This document shows positions 26,745 through 38,084 of a DNA stretch of 64,000 bases, piece by piece. The notes beneath the pieces are model-generated. The model made no database searches. It saw nothing but the letters and a program-made list of their open reading frames with translations, and was not told the origin of the DNA. The position numbers and the translations under genes are program-made. This DNA is from Eriocheir sinensis (taxonomy: Eukaryota; Arthropoda; Malacostraca; Decapoda; Varunidae), in assembly GCF_024679095.1 (NCBI RefSeq), contig NC_066512.1, forward strand, positions 15,209,142 through 15,273,141, in the 5' to 3' direction. Each line of letters begins with the position of its first letter. Within the stretch, counting starts at the first letter, position 1.

Positions 26745-27666
26745 TTACTACTGACCAGAACTGAACTGCATAATCGAGATGAGGTCTAACTAGTGCTAAG
26801 TAAAGTTTGAGGATGACTTCAGCGCTCCTATTGCTCACGCTCCTTGAGATGAAACCTAGTACTCTGTTTGCCCGATTTTTAGCCTGAATGCATTGAGCCC
26901 TAGGACGGAGGTCAGCGCTCACTAGGACTCCTAAGTCTCTCTCACGCCCAGACCTGCTTAGAGGAGTGTCATTTAAGGAGTAATTGTGTAAGGGGTTATT
27001 CCTACCTACACTCAAAATGCTACACTTCCCGACATTGAATTCCATCTGCCACTTCCCCGCCCAATCATATAGTCTGTCAAGCTCATCCTGGAGAACGGTA
27101 GCGTCGCTGTCTGATTGGATTACTCTACCGATCTTGGTATCATCTGCGAACTTACTGACATCACTACTAATTCCTGTGTCCAAGTCATTGATGTAAATAA
27201 TAAAAAGCAGAGGACCCAGCACCGACCCCTGTGGGACTCCACTCGTAACACTGCCCCATTCAGATTTCCTACCATTGATTTGCACACTCTGCTTCCTACC
27301 ACTAAGTCACGCCCTGATCCAGTTCAAAACTTTCCCATCTACGCCGTGATCCTGTAATTTTAGTAATAGCCGGTGATGAGGGACTTTGTCGAACGCTTTA
27401 CTGAAATCTAGATATAATATGTCATAGTTTTCATCTCGGTCAACCGCCTCGATTACTTTAGTGTAGAAGGACAACAGGTTAGTAAGGCAAGACCTACCCT
27501 TTGTGAACCCATGCTGTGAATCATGAATTAAATTATGCTTTTCTGGATGGTCCCGAATGCTCCGGGCTATAATTGACTCCAACATTTTTCCTACAGCTGA
27601 TGTTAAGCTAATTGGGCGATAGTTTGAGGTGGCTGACTTGTCTCCCTTTTTGAAAATCGGCGTCAC
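26722..27666 (-). pseudogene. CR1 ORF2, reverse transcriptase part
   Basis: Two pieces in the same frame separated by one TGA at 27304-27306, where a Trp would be expected. They contain YRPISLTS, HGFTKGRSC, LYLDFSKAFDKVPH (catalytic Asp), SGVPQGSVLGPLLF and FADDTK (the two catalytic Asp), then the thumb region ending LVRPHLDYAVQFW. The C-terminal part after that is missing. All catalytic residues survive, so the inactivating changes are the stop, the deletion and the upstream frameshift. Confidence 0.88.
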
Positions 27667-27671
27667 ATTAG

Positions 27672-29135
27672 CTACTTTCCATTGATTGGGCCACTAAGGA
27701 CTTCCTTGCACTCTTTCAGAACCCTTGGGAATACTTCGTCTGGGCCCGGCGATTTGTTTTTCTTCAACCTACCAATCTCATCCTGGACTACTTGCCTATT
27801 GATGATCACATCCCTCAACTTGTCGTTCTCGTCACCTTCATATATCTGAACTCTCTCCGGAATGGTTGTTAGATTTTCCTGCCTGAAAACTGAGAGGAAA
27901 TAGTTATTCATCATTTGACTCATATCTTCTCCATTCTCAACGAGCTCGCCCGTGTTTGTTTTCAACGGTCTAATTCTGTCCCTTGTTTTCGGCCTGTACA
28001 ATTTGAAGAAGCCCTTGGGATCGCTCTTGGCCTCGTTGGCTACCCCAATCTCATAATTTCTTTTTGCTAGGCGGGTGTTCTTCACCGACCTGGCTAGCTC
28101 AACATGCCTACCCCTGAGGTGGATCTCTCCGTTCTTTATTTTCCTATAAATTCCTCTCTTCAAGCCTATTTCATGCTTTAGTCTGCGGGTCATCCATTTG
28201 GGGTCGTTATTTTCCTTCCTACGTGCTTGGTAAGGGATATGCTGTCTCTGACCCTCTGCAATTTCTCTAACTAAATTATTGTAGGTCATTTCTGCATGGT
28301 TCCCCTGTCTTTCCGGTTCCAGCCCTGAGAACTGGCCCTCATCCAGCCCTAAGGTTTCCCAGTTTACCTCCTCAAGGTGTCTTCTGAGCCCCTCATAATC
28401 AACTCTTCTAAAGTCAGGCACCAACACAGGGTTGAGTTCATGGGTCACCGCCCAGTCTAATTTAAACCTAATTTCCTTGTGATCACTGCCACCTAATTCT
28501 CCCCCAGCATCTAGCTCGCTGATCATATTCTCGGTGTTAGTTAAGACCAAGTCCAGAATGTTGTTACCCCTGGTGGGCTCAGTTACTGTCTGGTTGAGAA
28601 AATTATCTTGTATTACTTTCAGAAAATCCTCAGACTCTAGATCACCCACCACACCTTCCCAATTTATATTCCTATAGTTAAAATCCCCCATTATGCAGAC
28701 ATTTTTGCTCCTGCTCGCCCTGCCTACCTCTTGTAGTAATATATCAGTGTCCTGTCTGCTAAGGTTGGGTGGCCTGTAAAGAACCCCTAGAATTAGTTTG
28801 TCTTTCCCTTTGTGGACGTCCACCCAAACTGATTCTGAGTCGCCATTTATTTGAATAGAGTTGTTAGCGGAACAGTTAAGTGTGTCTTTAACATAAAGTG
28901 CCACCCCCCCCCCCCTCCCCTTCTTCCCTTTCTATCTTGTGAAACATCTGATAACCATCTATTTCATACTCTGACTTGAAGTTTTTGTTGGCAGTATCCA
29001 CCCATGTTTCCGTGATAGCTATAATGTCGAATTTCTCGACACATGCTTTCCCCCTCAGTAGATCTATCTTGTTCCTGAGACTCCTACTATTGGTGTAATA
29101 AGCCGTTAGCCCATCCTTTCTTATATCCTTTCGAT
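27672..29135 (-). pseudogene. CR1 ORF2, endonuclease and linker part (frameshifted)
   Basis: The N-terminal part (from about 29120, in the frame ending at 28888) reads YTNSRSLRNK and ITETWV, typical of the first APE endonuclease motifs. The frame shifts in a run of about 13 C at 28905-28918 and resumes as ALYVKD in the frame 28904-27672. That part has GDFNYRNINWE and GGSDHKEIRF, carrying catalytic Asp/Asn and Ser-Asp-His residues. The linker then leads to KNKSPGPDEV, the start of the reverse transcriptase fingers. It ends at a stop after ECKEVLSGP, where about 27 family-typical residues before QWKVANVTPIF are deleted. Confidence 0.85.
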
Positions 29136-29206
29136 TTCTCCCGCGCCCCCTAGTCCCAGTCAGCGATGTATAGCCACTGATGAGAGGCCCTCCCCCCTCG
29201 CCTACT

Positions 29207-29779
29207 CTAAAAAAAATCCTGTAGGGTGCTAAGTGATCGCTCGAGGGAGTATGCGAGAACCTCCACCCCCTGGAGTGACAGGTGCACGCCATCCTTGGCA
29301 TACAAGGTGCCTTTATTGTAGAAGAGGTCCCAATTATCAAGGAAAAGACAACCATTTCGCTTACAGTGGGCGGTGCCTTTATTGTAGAAGAGGTCCCAAT
29401 TATCAAGGAAAAGCCAACCATTTCGCTTACAGTGGGCCGCCAGCCTGCTGTTTACTGCTAAGGCTCTGGAAAGCCATCCCTCTCCCACCCCCTTCCTCGG
29501 CAGAACACCACAAACGGCCGCCCCCCCAAAGTCCCTCACTTTAGCGAACGATTCCCTGAAGCGCCGAAATATCTCTTCGCTACCCACCTTACTGATGTCA
29601 TTACCACCGAAACTGCAGAAGACGATTGGCTGTGTCCCCTCCCCTGCTAAAATTTCCTCCATTCTGTTAGATACGTGCTGGATGCCTGCCCCGGGAAAGC
29701 ACACTCGAAACCTATTTTCCTTATCCCTTGAACAAAAGTACCTGTCAATGAACCTGACTTGAGAGTCCCCAACCACCAA
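29207..29779 (-). pseudogene. CR1 ORF1 fragment: SGNH-hydrolase domain
   Basis: 190 codons with the three marks of SGNH esterases: GDS at residues 4-6 (nucleophile Ser), GGND at 58-61 and DGVH at 163-166 (Asp and His). In CR1 elements this ORF1 esterase is thought to act on lipid or membrane surfaces during retrotransposition. Residues 115-136 and 137-158 are a direct 22-residue duplication (66 bp at about 29306-29437) between block III and the catalytic Asp-His, which is not expected in a working enzyme. The frame opens directly after a TGA with no Met before the first motif, so the true start is lost upstream. It overlaps the following ORF in another frame, where the same duplication is also visible. 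Confidence 0.8.
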
Positions 29780-29790
29780 GTATTGACTTT

Positions 29791-31046
29791 GTCAGTAGAC
29801 GGAAGGGAAGCCGCTACAGGAGGAGAGGGAGGGGCGGCAACAGGGGAGGGGGAGGAGGAGGAGGAGGAGGAGGAGGAGCAGAAAATCGATTACGGTTATT
29901 AATTGGGCCGATATTTAGCACCCGTTTTCCAGCCATTTCATTTTAATTTCGTTATTTACCAGCACCGGTTTGCCAATGTTTACTGGGTCCCTTTACATAA
30001 ATTATCAATTATTCACATTATGTGTTTTGAATCGATGGTTTTAATAACAACATAATGTGTTTTAAACTAATATGTTTAAAAATTTCTCTATTGGACCAAG
30101 CAGCAACCAAGAAACGATGTCCTGTAAACGTCAGAGTTTGGTGAGAAAATCACCAATCAGAAAGTCATCAAGAAGCGACGTACTGTAAACGTCGCAGTTT
30201 AGACAGAAAATCACAACGTAATTGTAACGCGCTGATGACGTACAGACAGACGAAATTACAACCTAAAAAACAACGTTCTGTAAACGTTTCATGGTTGCTG
30301 AGTAACTGATTCGAAATCATTTACTTATATTGTCCGTCAACGCCAACTCCGGCTATACTAGCATGTAGCACGCTATGCAGAATCCGACCGTGGACAACGG
30401 TTTGTTTCTATAAAAACCCTGAGTGGAGGAGGCCGGGGGGTGGTCCACAGAGTTCCTGACTTGAGCAAGTCGACAGATCCTGTTATGACGTACTTAGGGT
30501 GAGAAGGGGGTCTGCATGGACGTTGTAGGGTGGGGAAGGTAACGCGAATCCCGGCGTATCCTCCAATTGGTTGAGTGATTGAAACTTTTTTTTTTCAGAA
30601 TATATAGTTTTGTCTTTAAAATTACGTATAGTGGAACCGTTGGGTTACTTATCGAAAAGAACCACACTCAAATGAATTACGTGGATATTTCAGTTGAGGT
30701 TGAAGAGCTGCCACAATTGTGGACTGAGCGAAACTTTCCAAAATAAGTGCTATCACGCCCTATCGGGATGGTACATCATATGATATTTGACTCTACTATT
30801 CAAAAGCTATAGATATCGACCCCTCCTCGCCCTAAGCCTCAGCATCCGCAATTTAATGTGGGTTTTAACAGGGTGATAAAAATAATTGTCAGATGAAAAA
30901 ATATTCGTTTTATATTTAAATATTTGTTTTATTTTTAACTAGGCAGATACATATAAAAAAAAAACATTATATAGTTGCAAAAATAGAAATTTTACAAACA
31001 AAAAACTATTTTGGAAAAATACTCTATTCTTCCTCCATATGGTGTA
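29791..31046. other. Unassigned non-coding stretch
   Basis: (GGA)n at 29850-29880. Three diverged copies of a segment centred on CTGTAAACGT lie at about 30105-30130, 30175-30200 and 30270-30295. AT-rich near 30890-31015. No gene seen. Confidence 0.5.
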
Positions 31047-31773
31047 TTACAGGTCTTGAGTGTATCCGAAGATAGCGAAGTCGTGTTTGTAAATATCGAG
31101 GAGTCGGTCCATCAGCTCACTGCTCACGTTCGCGTAGTACTCTCTGTCAGATTGGGCGAGGACGTGGCCGTAGCTGCGGTGCTTCACCGGGAAGCTGACT
31201 TCATCCAAGAAGCCTAGCACCCCGCTGAACAAGTGTTGCATCTCCTCCTGGACCGTCTCCAACCTGAGGATGTAGTCGAACTTCATCCGGCAAGGATCAC
31301 ACGTATCTGTGTAGGTAGTCCAGTGTTCATTGGGCATGCCCACGTCATGAGTCCAAACCACGTGACGCAGGAATTGATTGAAAGTGAACGAAGTGTCCCT
31401 GAACTGTTGTGCCAGGTCGCTTAAGTTATAGCTGTTCATGAAAGCTCTGGCTAACCCAAAATGAGGCCCGACGAATAACATGTTATAGGCGATTTCCATC
31501 TCTTCTCGGCCGTATTTTTTTTCTTCCGTCTGTGATGGCTTTCCCAAGAGAACTCCTGTCTGGCTGACATAATTATTTACATACACCTGGTAAGCTTTCC
31601 TGATTTTGTTCAATGTCTCGTTGAATTCTCTATTTCTTTCCAGAAGTCCTTCAGAGGCGAGTGCAGGCAGCCAGTATTTGATGAAGCGTGTTTCCCATCC
31701 ATCTAAGCTCTGCGTGATGTTTCGATATTCATCGTTGTACTTGTTGAGTTGTTTGCCATTCAGAAACTTGTCT
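31047..31773 (-). CDS. Carbohydrate sulfotransferase gene 1, last coding exon
   Basis: Terminal exon of a HNK-1/chondroitin-type sulfotransferase (Sulfotransfer_2 family). These type II Golgi enzymes move sulfate from PAPS to a sugar on a glycan. The exon follows an acceptor TCTTTCAG, starts in phase 2 with DKFLNGK and ends at a TAG-type stop after FAIFGYTQDL. Family marks are FNQFLRHVVW, HW followed by CDPCRMKFDYI, and LET, plus the C-terminal LY/IYKHDF..FGY pattern. The exon joins the one at 33937-34058 in phase, giving SAYR then DKF. The intron between them holds a decayed LINE-H copy. Glycan substrate cannot be told from sequence. Confidence 0.82.
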
Positions 31774-32097
31774 CTGAAAGAGACATCCATTGCAGACTTT
31801 AATTCAGATACATGAACACTGAGTATAATAATGTCTGGAATATGAAAAACACTATTTTGCATGAAAAAACAAACAAATATCCTTTACTCTTCGAGAAAGG
31901 TGCAATTGGGGACCCCTTCCCAGCTCTCCAACACATTCTGATGCTCATTTTATAGAGTGAAGGAAAAAAAATTGTCATAGACTGAATAATCATTATATTT
32001 TTTGGAGCAAATGGCACAGCTCAAATACAGGTAAAGAAGGATGTTCCATAGTTTACCAGTGAAATGGACTAAAGAATGAAGATACTTGTTAACTCTT

Positions 32098-33600
32098 GAA
32101 CAGCCTAGGAATAATATAGAGTAGATAGTTGTAAATAGGCAGCGAAGTCACTGCAAGGGTGAAGGTATGCAGTTAGCATGTTTAGAGGAGCATTTAGCAT
32201 GAAAGTATCGATATAAAATTAAAAGGGAGATAACATTGTGGGCGAATATGAAAAATAGAAACCAGTCAGTAAGAGGAGGGAAGCTGATGAGACGAAAAGC
32301 TTCCCTTCCCCCGCTATACACACAAGATACATTCACAGGGGCGGACAAGACCCACGTATATCGCTAGCAACTGGTAAGAGGAAAACAACCGGTGGGGACT
32401 AATTTGATAAGAGATAATATAAATATCCAATTTAGATGATGTTTTGGCAGGAACAAGACGGAAATAGTGTAAAAGAAAAGGGACAGCTGTGTGCTATTTG
32501 AGAGAAGGGGATAAATATCTGGTAAGTTATGTAGAGTTGTGGAATGAAAAAATATATTTTTTGATGTGTCTTTGATATCACGAAAACAAGCGTGATTGAA
32601 CCAGCGCTTTTAGTATGAGGAATAGATAAAACACGTGTAACGTGTATCTCCATCCTAGAGCCAATTATGGCTTTGATGCACTGGGCACACACAAAAGGGC
32701 CTCAGGCCTTGAAGTAGTAACGATTCCACGGGAAATCAGTAAAAAGCATCCTCAGGTCTTCTTATAAGACATAACTAGGATATATGGTTGTAATCACAGG
32801 AGCACAACAAAGAGTATAGTTTAACAAAATAAGCTGAAATACTCGACGTTAGGAAGAGGTCTAGAGAGTTGGGCTTGCTTATAAGGTGGTTAAGGATACG
32901 TGTAGTGTGTTGAACCATCTGCTCTAGATCATTCAAGGAGAGCAAAATTGTGCACTTATTTACCATGTTGGTCAATAAAGGAGAATGAAAGCCAAAGCTG
33001 GTGGTGAACATTGAAGTTTCCTAAGATGGAGATTCCAGGGAAACGACAGTGAGTCGAGATGTACTCTACTTTTAAATTCAAAAAGTTAAAGAAGTTAACA
33101 TAGTTGATAGAATTAGGTGAGAGATAAGTAGCAAAGACGTATTTATTGATAAAATTATAATGTGTTAGCCAGATGGTAGATAGTTGTGAGAAATGAAGGT
33201 CGTGGGCACAAAATCAAGTAGTATAATTTAGTATGTATAAGTAACATCCTGTTTGGGACTACAAAAAATATCATTTAGATAATAAATAAAATTTATGATT
33301 TAGATAATAGGAGGGAACATGATAGAGGTCACGGTCTCTGGCCTCAGCGCTTTGGTTAGGAGAAGAAGTGAGGTTTAAAGTTGATAATTGCGTTCCCAAA
33401 AATGGAAATTACAACGAAGACCGTGAAGGTTGCCGAAGTTAATGAAGACAATGTTGGAGGAGCTATCCACACTCGTCTTTGAGCCTCCACTAGACTTTGG
33501 TTCCGACCCGGGGACATTTCTGGTCCCCGCCCAATTTAGGGAATCCAAGGCTGTTTTATGTCTAGCCACAATTTATTATTTTGAAATAAAAAGAAAAGAT
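32098..33600 (-). mobile_element. LINE-H copy (decayed), in sulfotransferase intron
   Basis: Minus-strand remnants in order: an endonuclease start FGNLHGLRCNF near 33420-33460, a middle part CAQCIKAI..ETHVTR-like near 32590-32690 that aligns with the copy at 62634-62984, and a C-terminal part AFRLISFPPLTD with SLLILYRYFHAKCSS near 32165-32290. Many frameshifts and stops. It sits between the second and third listed sulfotransferase exons, in the same orientation. Confidence 0.7.
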
Positions 33601-33936
33601 GTATGTCATTTCCATGTAAACTGGTGTGGAAGTAATAGATTTTATCCATAGACTGCATGCTGACTGCCCTCGCGTGTTAAATGAAATAAAGAGGAAACGG
33701 AAATCGAAGAAACACATTCAAGGGTCTTTGATTGGCTTGCATCACCTCATCTCCCGTATATATCTTATTGGGAGTAGTTTACGCCCTATGTGGCAGATGC
33801 TTGCCTACACCGTAGGATGGAGATCTGGCTAGCCACTTGGATGGAGGATTAGTTTATAGCTGCTAATAAATAATTGTTATTGGGCAGCAGACTTGTAGGA
33901 AAGAAATAGAAAAAAATAAAAATAAACACAAGTCAC

Positions 33937-34058
33937 CTGTAAGCAGAGGCGAGCCTGGCCAGTGGGTGCCTCACAATCACTGCGCTGGCAGGCCAGGGAG
34001 TCGCTAGAACCTTGTCCTCCATCTGATGGACCAACTCCTGCAACGCCTTTGACGCAAC
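33937..34058 (-). CDS. Carbohydrate sulfotransferase gene 1, middle exon
   Basis: 122-bp exon between acceptor TTCAGCAG and donor ACAG|GTGACT, about 40 codons. It encodes VASKALQEL at its start and VIVRHPLARLASAYR at its end. The latter is the 3'-phosphate-binding loop of PAPS-dependent sulfotransferases, with the key Arg and, seven residues later, the Ser. Phase 0 at its start and phase 2 at its end match the neighbouring exons. Two other AGs 6 and 9 bases upstream would also keep the frame, so the exact start may differ by two or three codons. Too short to stand out as an open frame on its own. Confidence 0.75.
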
Positions 34059-34187
34059 CTGCTGAAGCTTTACATTAGAACTTCAATTCTTATGGTAGAA
34101 TATTCATATAAAAAATCAAATTGGAGAAAGGTCTACATTACTCATGGCTTACTAAATACTAAATTACTAAATACAGTTGCGACAGAC

Positions 34188-34502
34188 CTTCAAGATCCTA
34201 CACATGGTAAGTGGACCCGGCAACACATGTTTGTAGAATGGTCGTAAAGTCACTTTGGGAAGAGACACATGCATGCACTCGCACAGAAGGACTTTGTGTC
34301 GACGCCTAAACTCTTCTTCTAGATCATGGTGACCCTGCGTGACTTGCAGTCTGCTAGGGTTGCTGGAACAGTCATTGCGCGGTGCAGTGCGGGCGCCAAG
34401 TGGCAGGCCTGTAAGCAGTGGAGTGTCTTTCGTGCTGTTCAGCCAGTGCTGTGCAGGTTGCATCGTTGTGCTGATGGCTGACTGCCACGCGCTCAGTAGA
34501 AA
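34188..34502 (-). CDS. Carbohydrate sulfotransferase gene 1, upstream exon
   Basis: 315-bp exon after acceptor AAATTTTCAG, ending at TTGAAG|GTCTGT in phase 0. The last third is family-like (EEEFRRRHKVLL, a Cys, SLPKVTL, then MCRILK). Joined to the next exon it gives CRILK-VAS, a diverged form of the 5'-phosphosulfate loop usually written as PKVGST, so the Pro and the Thr are changed. The first 40 residues are Ser/Thr/Asn-rich and look like the stem region. The frame is open through the acceptor, and no signal anchor is visible, so at least one 5' exon lies further upstream. The three exons together encode about 387 residues. Confidence 0.68.
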
Positions 34503-34529
34503 CTGAAAATTTAAGAGACGCTTATTTAT

Positions 34530-35616
34530 CTTTGCTGTGTGTTAGACGGTCACTGATCTTTCTAAACCTTCCAACGATGGTGTCCCACAGGACTCTGTCC
34601 TATCTCCCACCCTCTTTCTGCTGTTCATCAGTGATCTTTTCAAAACAAACTCTCTATGCACTCGCACGTCGATGACTCTACTTTGCATCATTCAAAATAT
34701 TTTGCCAGAAAATAATCCCTACGGGAATTAGAGGTCTCTAGACTGGACGCTGAAGAGTGCTTAACCCAGGACCTTGCAATCATTTTTGAATGGGGCAGGA
34801 GGAACCAGTTGTCCTTCAGTGCCTCAAAAAATCTATTTCCCCACCTGTCAGCTCGACACAATCTTCCAAACACGTCTCCCAACACGTATCCCCTATTCTT
34901 CGACAACACTCAGCTGCTCCCTTTTTCTACAGTAAACATCCTCGGTCTATTCTTAACTCAGAATCTCAGCTGGAAACTTCATATCTACTCTCTTGTTAAT
35001 TCAGCTTCCTCGAAGTTAGATGTCCTGCAGCGTCTCCATCAGTTTTTCTCCTCCTCACAGATTCTGTCCATATATAAGGGTCTTGTCCGCCATCGTATGA
35101 AGTGTGCATCTCATGTCATCTCATGTCCAAACACGCAACTCTTTTGGGCAGAGTAGAGTAAAAGACTCATCGTCTCATCAGTTCCCCTCCTCTTACTTAC
35201 AGTATGCTATCTCTTATATTTCGACGCCATATGTTGTATCTCTTTCTATGTTCAATTGATATTTTCATGCAGACTACTCTCCTGAACTTGCTAACTGCAT
35301 GCCTCCCTCCAATCCCGCGGCCCCGCTGCACTCGACTTTCTACCTTAGCTCATCCTTATATTGTCCAAATCCCTTATGCAAGAGTTAACCAGCATCTTCA
35401 TTCTTTCAACCCTTTCACTAATAAACTCTGGAACAGCCTTCCTTCATCTGTATTTCCACCTGCCTACCACTTGACCTCTTTCAAGAGTGGAGTATGAAGA
35501 CACCTCTCCACCCGAAATTGACTTCTCTTTTGGCAACTCTTTTCTACTATTATAAGGGCAGTGCTTAGCTTTTTTGTTTTCATTTATTTTTACCTTTAAG
35601 CTGCTTTCTTTACTGT

Positions 35617-35618
<2 letters not shown>
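34530..35618 (+). mobile_element. LINE-H copy (decayed), 3' half with tail
   Basis: Plus-strand reverse transcriptase remnants: GVPQDSVLSPTLF (box B), HVDDSTLHHS (catalytic DD, Ala changed to Val), FEWGRRNQLSFS, LGLFLTQNLSWKLHI, ILSIYKGLVR and WNSLPSSVFPPAYHLTSFKS near the C-terminus. It ends in TTTAAGCTGCTTTCTTTACT then GTAAAA, the 3' end also seen at 52318-52350 and in the SINE at 54250, and continues into (CA)n. Broken by several stops and frameshifts. Confidence 0.75.
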
Positions 35619-35667
<49 letters not shown>

Positions 35668-35723
35668 CACACACACACACGCGCGCGCGCGCACCCGCAC
35701 CCGCACGCACGCACACCCGCACG

Positions 35724-35778
<55 letters not shown>

Positions 35779-35780
35779 AG

Positions 35781-35811
<31 letters not shown>

Positions 35812-35815
35812 TATG
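35619..35815. repeat. (CA)n/(GCGC)/(GATA)n compound microsatellite
   Basis: CA repeats with an inner GC/CCGCAC block, then more CA and a short GATA tract. Starts at the LINE-H tail. Confidence 0.93.
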
Positions 35816-36370
35816 CTGACTCAGACATATATGCTGACCCTGAACATCACTTCGCCTTGCCAAGCCGCGCAACCTGAGTGACCTTTCTCCACCACCCGAC
35901 CTGTTCCACACTTTTCCCGTGCTGTAAGTAATGAGCACTCAGCCTGCTAGTCATGCTGACATACGTTCGCGCCTTGCTCAAACCAGCGATAGATTTTCGA
36001 TGTCAGGGAACGGTTATTGACCCGCGTGTGGAATGTGGGGTGATGAGGTCCCAATTTTACCCATAGATCAGCTAAAGAAATATGAAAAACTCTCTCCGGA
36101 AGTGATCAGACCGTGCATGAGAGAATTACGATGTTTGTTACTAATACCTCGCATTAACCTAGAGATCACCACCGATAGACGCCGGTTATCCTGAATTAAC
36201 CAGTACGATCGAATCCCCCCAATTTCACATTTCCACTTATCCTAAGAAACTAACTCATAAACCACCCCAACTGTTTTGATTGTAATTTGTAAAGTTTCAG
36301 CTTAACGGCTGCCTCGACCAAATAAACCATTAAGAATCATTATTTTCTTTTAGTTTTACTCGCGTGCTTC
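35816..36370. other. Unassigned non-coding stretch
   Basis: No recognised feature. Confidence 0.4.
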
Positions 36371-36403
36371 CCCCCCCCCCCACACACACACACACAGATG
36401 CAC

Positions 36404-36487
<84 letters not shown>
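36371..36487. repeat. (CA)n microsatellite
   Basis: About 117 bases of CA, immediately before the 5' part of the LINE at 36490. Confidence 0.95.
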
Positions 36488-36489
<2 letters not shown>

Positions 36490-36616
36490 GAGCTTGGAAG
36501 ATAGCAGGAGAAGAAGACACCAAAATGATGTGGCTGAGGAAAGATCTGAATGAACTTAAAGGTGAGGTTCGTGATTTAAATGAGAAGAGATCGGAAGAGG
36601 AGAAGAAGGAGTTTTT

Positions 36617-37840
36617 TTGGAGAGTAATGGATATGAAAGTGAGGAAGTGGTTCATGGTGACGAGAGGAAGAAGATAAAAAATCTAACAGGAAAGGAGGAA
36701 GAATGGAAAGTGTCGTATACGAATATCAATGGAATAGTGTCATCGTGGATAGAGTTTAACGACTATTTGAGAGACAGAGAACCTGATAATGTGGGGCTGA
36801 CGGAAACCAAGTTGTGTGACCCAATTGAGGTGGTGGGGATTGGAGAAGGTGCATACAATATATGGAGGAGAGACAGAAAGAGAAAACAGGGAGTAGGTGT
36901 GATGTTGATGGTAAGGAAAGGCATTAGGGTGGAGGAGGTGATTGAGGGTGAAGGCTTGGCAGAGGTACTGAGAGTGAAAATTGTGGGTGCTGAAGGAAGA
37001 AGGAGGCAGTATGTATTAGGGTATGTGCCACCAAGAACCAATGCATGGAAGGCCCGAGAATATGAACAAATGATACAGGACACAGTGAGTTGCCTGGATG
37101 GAATGTTAAGAGAAGGTGAGAGAATAATTTTAATGGGTGATTTTAATTGCAAAGAGGTAGAATGGTAGGATTGGCGGACCCAGGGAACAGAAGAGTCGTG
37201 GGGAGGAAGACTCCTGCAACTGGCAATGGAACATCTGCTGACGCAATGGATTAAGGAACATACTAGATTCGGGAAAGAAGGAGAGGCATCAAGATTAGAC
37301 CTGGTTTTTAGCAGGGAACCGGAAGTAATAGAAAATATTAAAATAGATTGCCGAATAGCAAAGAGTGACCATGCGATTGTGGAATTTGAAGTAAAAGAAA
37401 AGAGAACGATTGACCGAAAAGAGGATCACAAAATAGGGAGAAGTAACTACTCTAAGGCAGACTTTGTTAATATGAGAACTTTTTTTGAGAATGCAAATTG
37501 GAGTGGGCTGTACAAAGCCAAAAGTACACAAGACAAGTGGGAGGAGTTTTTAAAGCTGTACAAAGAAACCGAGAATAGATATGTCCCTAAGATAACCAAA
37601 AAGGATGTTGGTAAAAAGGAATGGTTTGACAAAAGATGCGAGGCGGCTAGAAAAAGAAAGGAGGAAGCCTGGAAGGAATGGAGGAGACGAAGAAGAATCA
37701 ACGCGTGGAACAATTTCAAACAAGCAAGGAATGAATATACAAAGATTAGAAGAGAAGAAAAACGGAAATATGAAAAAGATATAATCGACAGATGCAAAGA
37801 CCAACCTAAATTATTTTATAGACATAGAAACAATCGATAA
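36617..37840 (+). pseudogene. CR1-like endonuclease and linker (broken)
   Basis: Two frames, 36617-37168 and 37226-37840, hold the APE endonuclease. Marks are NINGI at residue about 36, ETKL at about 82, GDFN at about 176, then after a TAG (replacing Trp or similar after KEVEW) LDLVFS and KSDHAIVEF with the catalytic Asp-His. The rest is a Lys/Arg/Glu-rich linker. Confidence 0.8.
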
Positions 37841-38084
37841 ACTGAAAATGGATGGAACTACATATGAAGACCCAGCAGATGGCAGAAGTGATGAACAATA
37901 GCTTTCATAGAGTTTTCACAAAGGAAGACGAATTCGTACAGCCACCGGGCCAGGAAAGAGGAAGGGTTATGCAGGAGATACAATTAGCGGTGCGGGAGGT
38001 CAAAGAAAGCTTGAACAAGCTGGATGTAAGAAAGGCGACAGGGCCGGAATGAAGTATCAGGGTAGATCCTGAAAGAATGTAGTG

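Larger units (their letters stand above)
26745..29790 (-). mobile_element. CR1-type LINE, decayed, 3' truncated
   Basis: On the minus strand the order is an SGNH-esterase ORF1 (29779-29207), an APE-type endonuclease (about 29120-28440) and a reverse transcriptase (about 27850-26745). An SGNH ORF1 followed by endonuclease and reverse transcriptase is known for the CR1 group. Coding is broken by a frameshift in a C-run at about 28905-28918, a deletion at about 27690 and an in-frame stop at 27304-27306. The element stops inside the C-terminal domain of the reverse transcriptase, where the C-rich repeat begins, so its natural 3' end is lost. Confidence 0.85.

Noticed and set aside
31430..31500. 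Loss of the PAPS-binding Arg in the sulfotransferase (FVGPHFGLARAF read as a decayed loop)
   Set aside because: The true 3'-PAPS loop VRHPLARLASAY is in the preceding small exon at 33937-34058. The terminal-exon segment is a different region.
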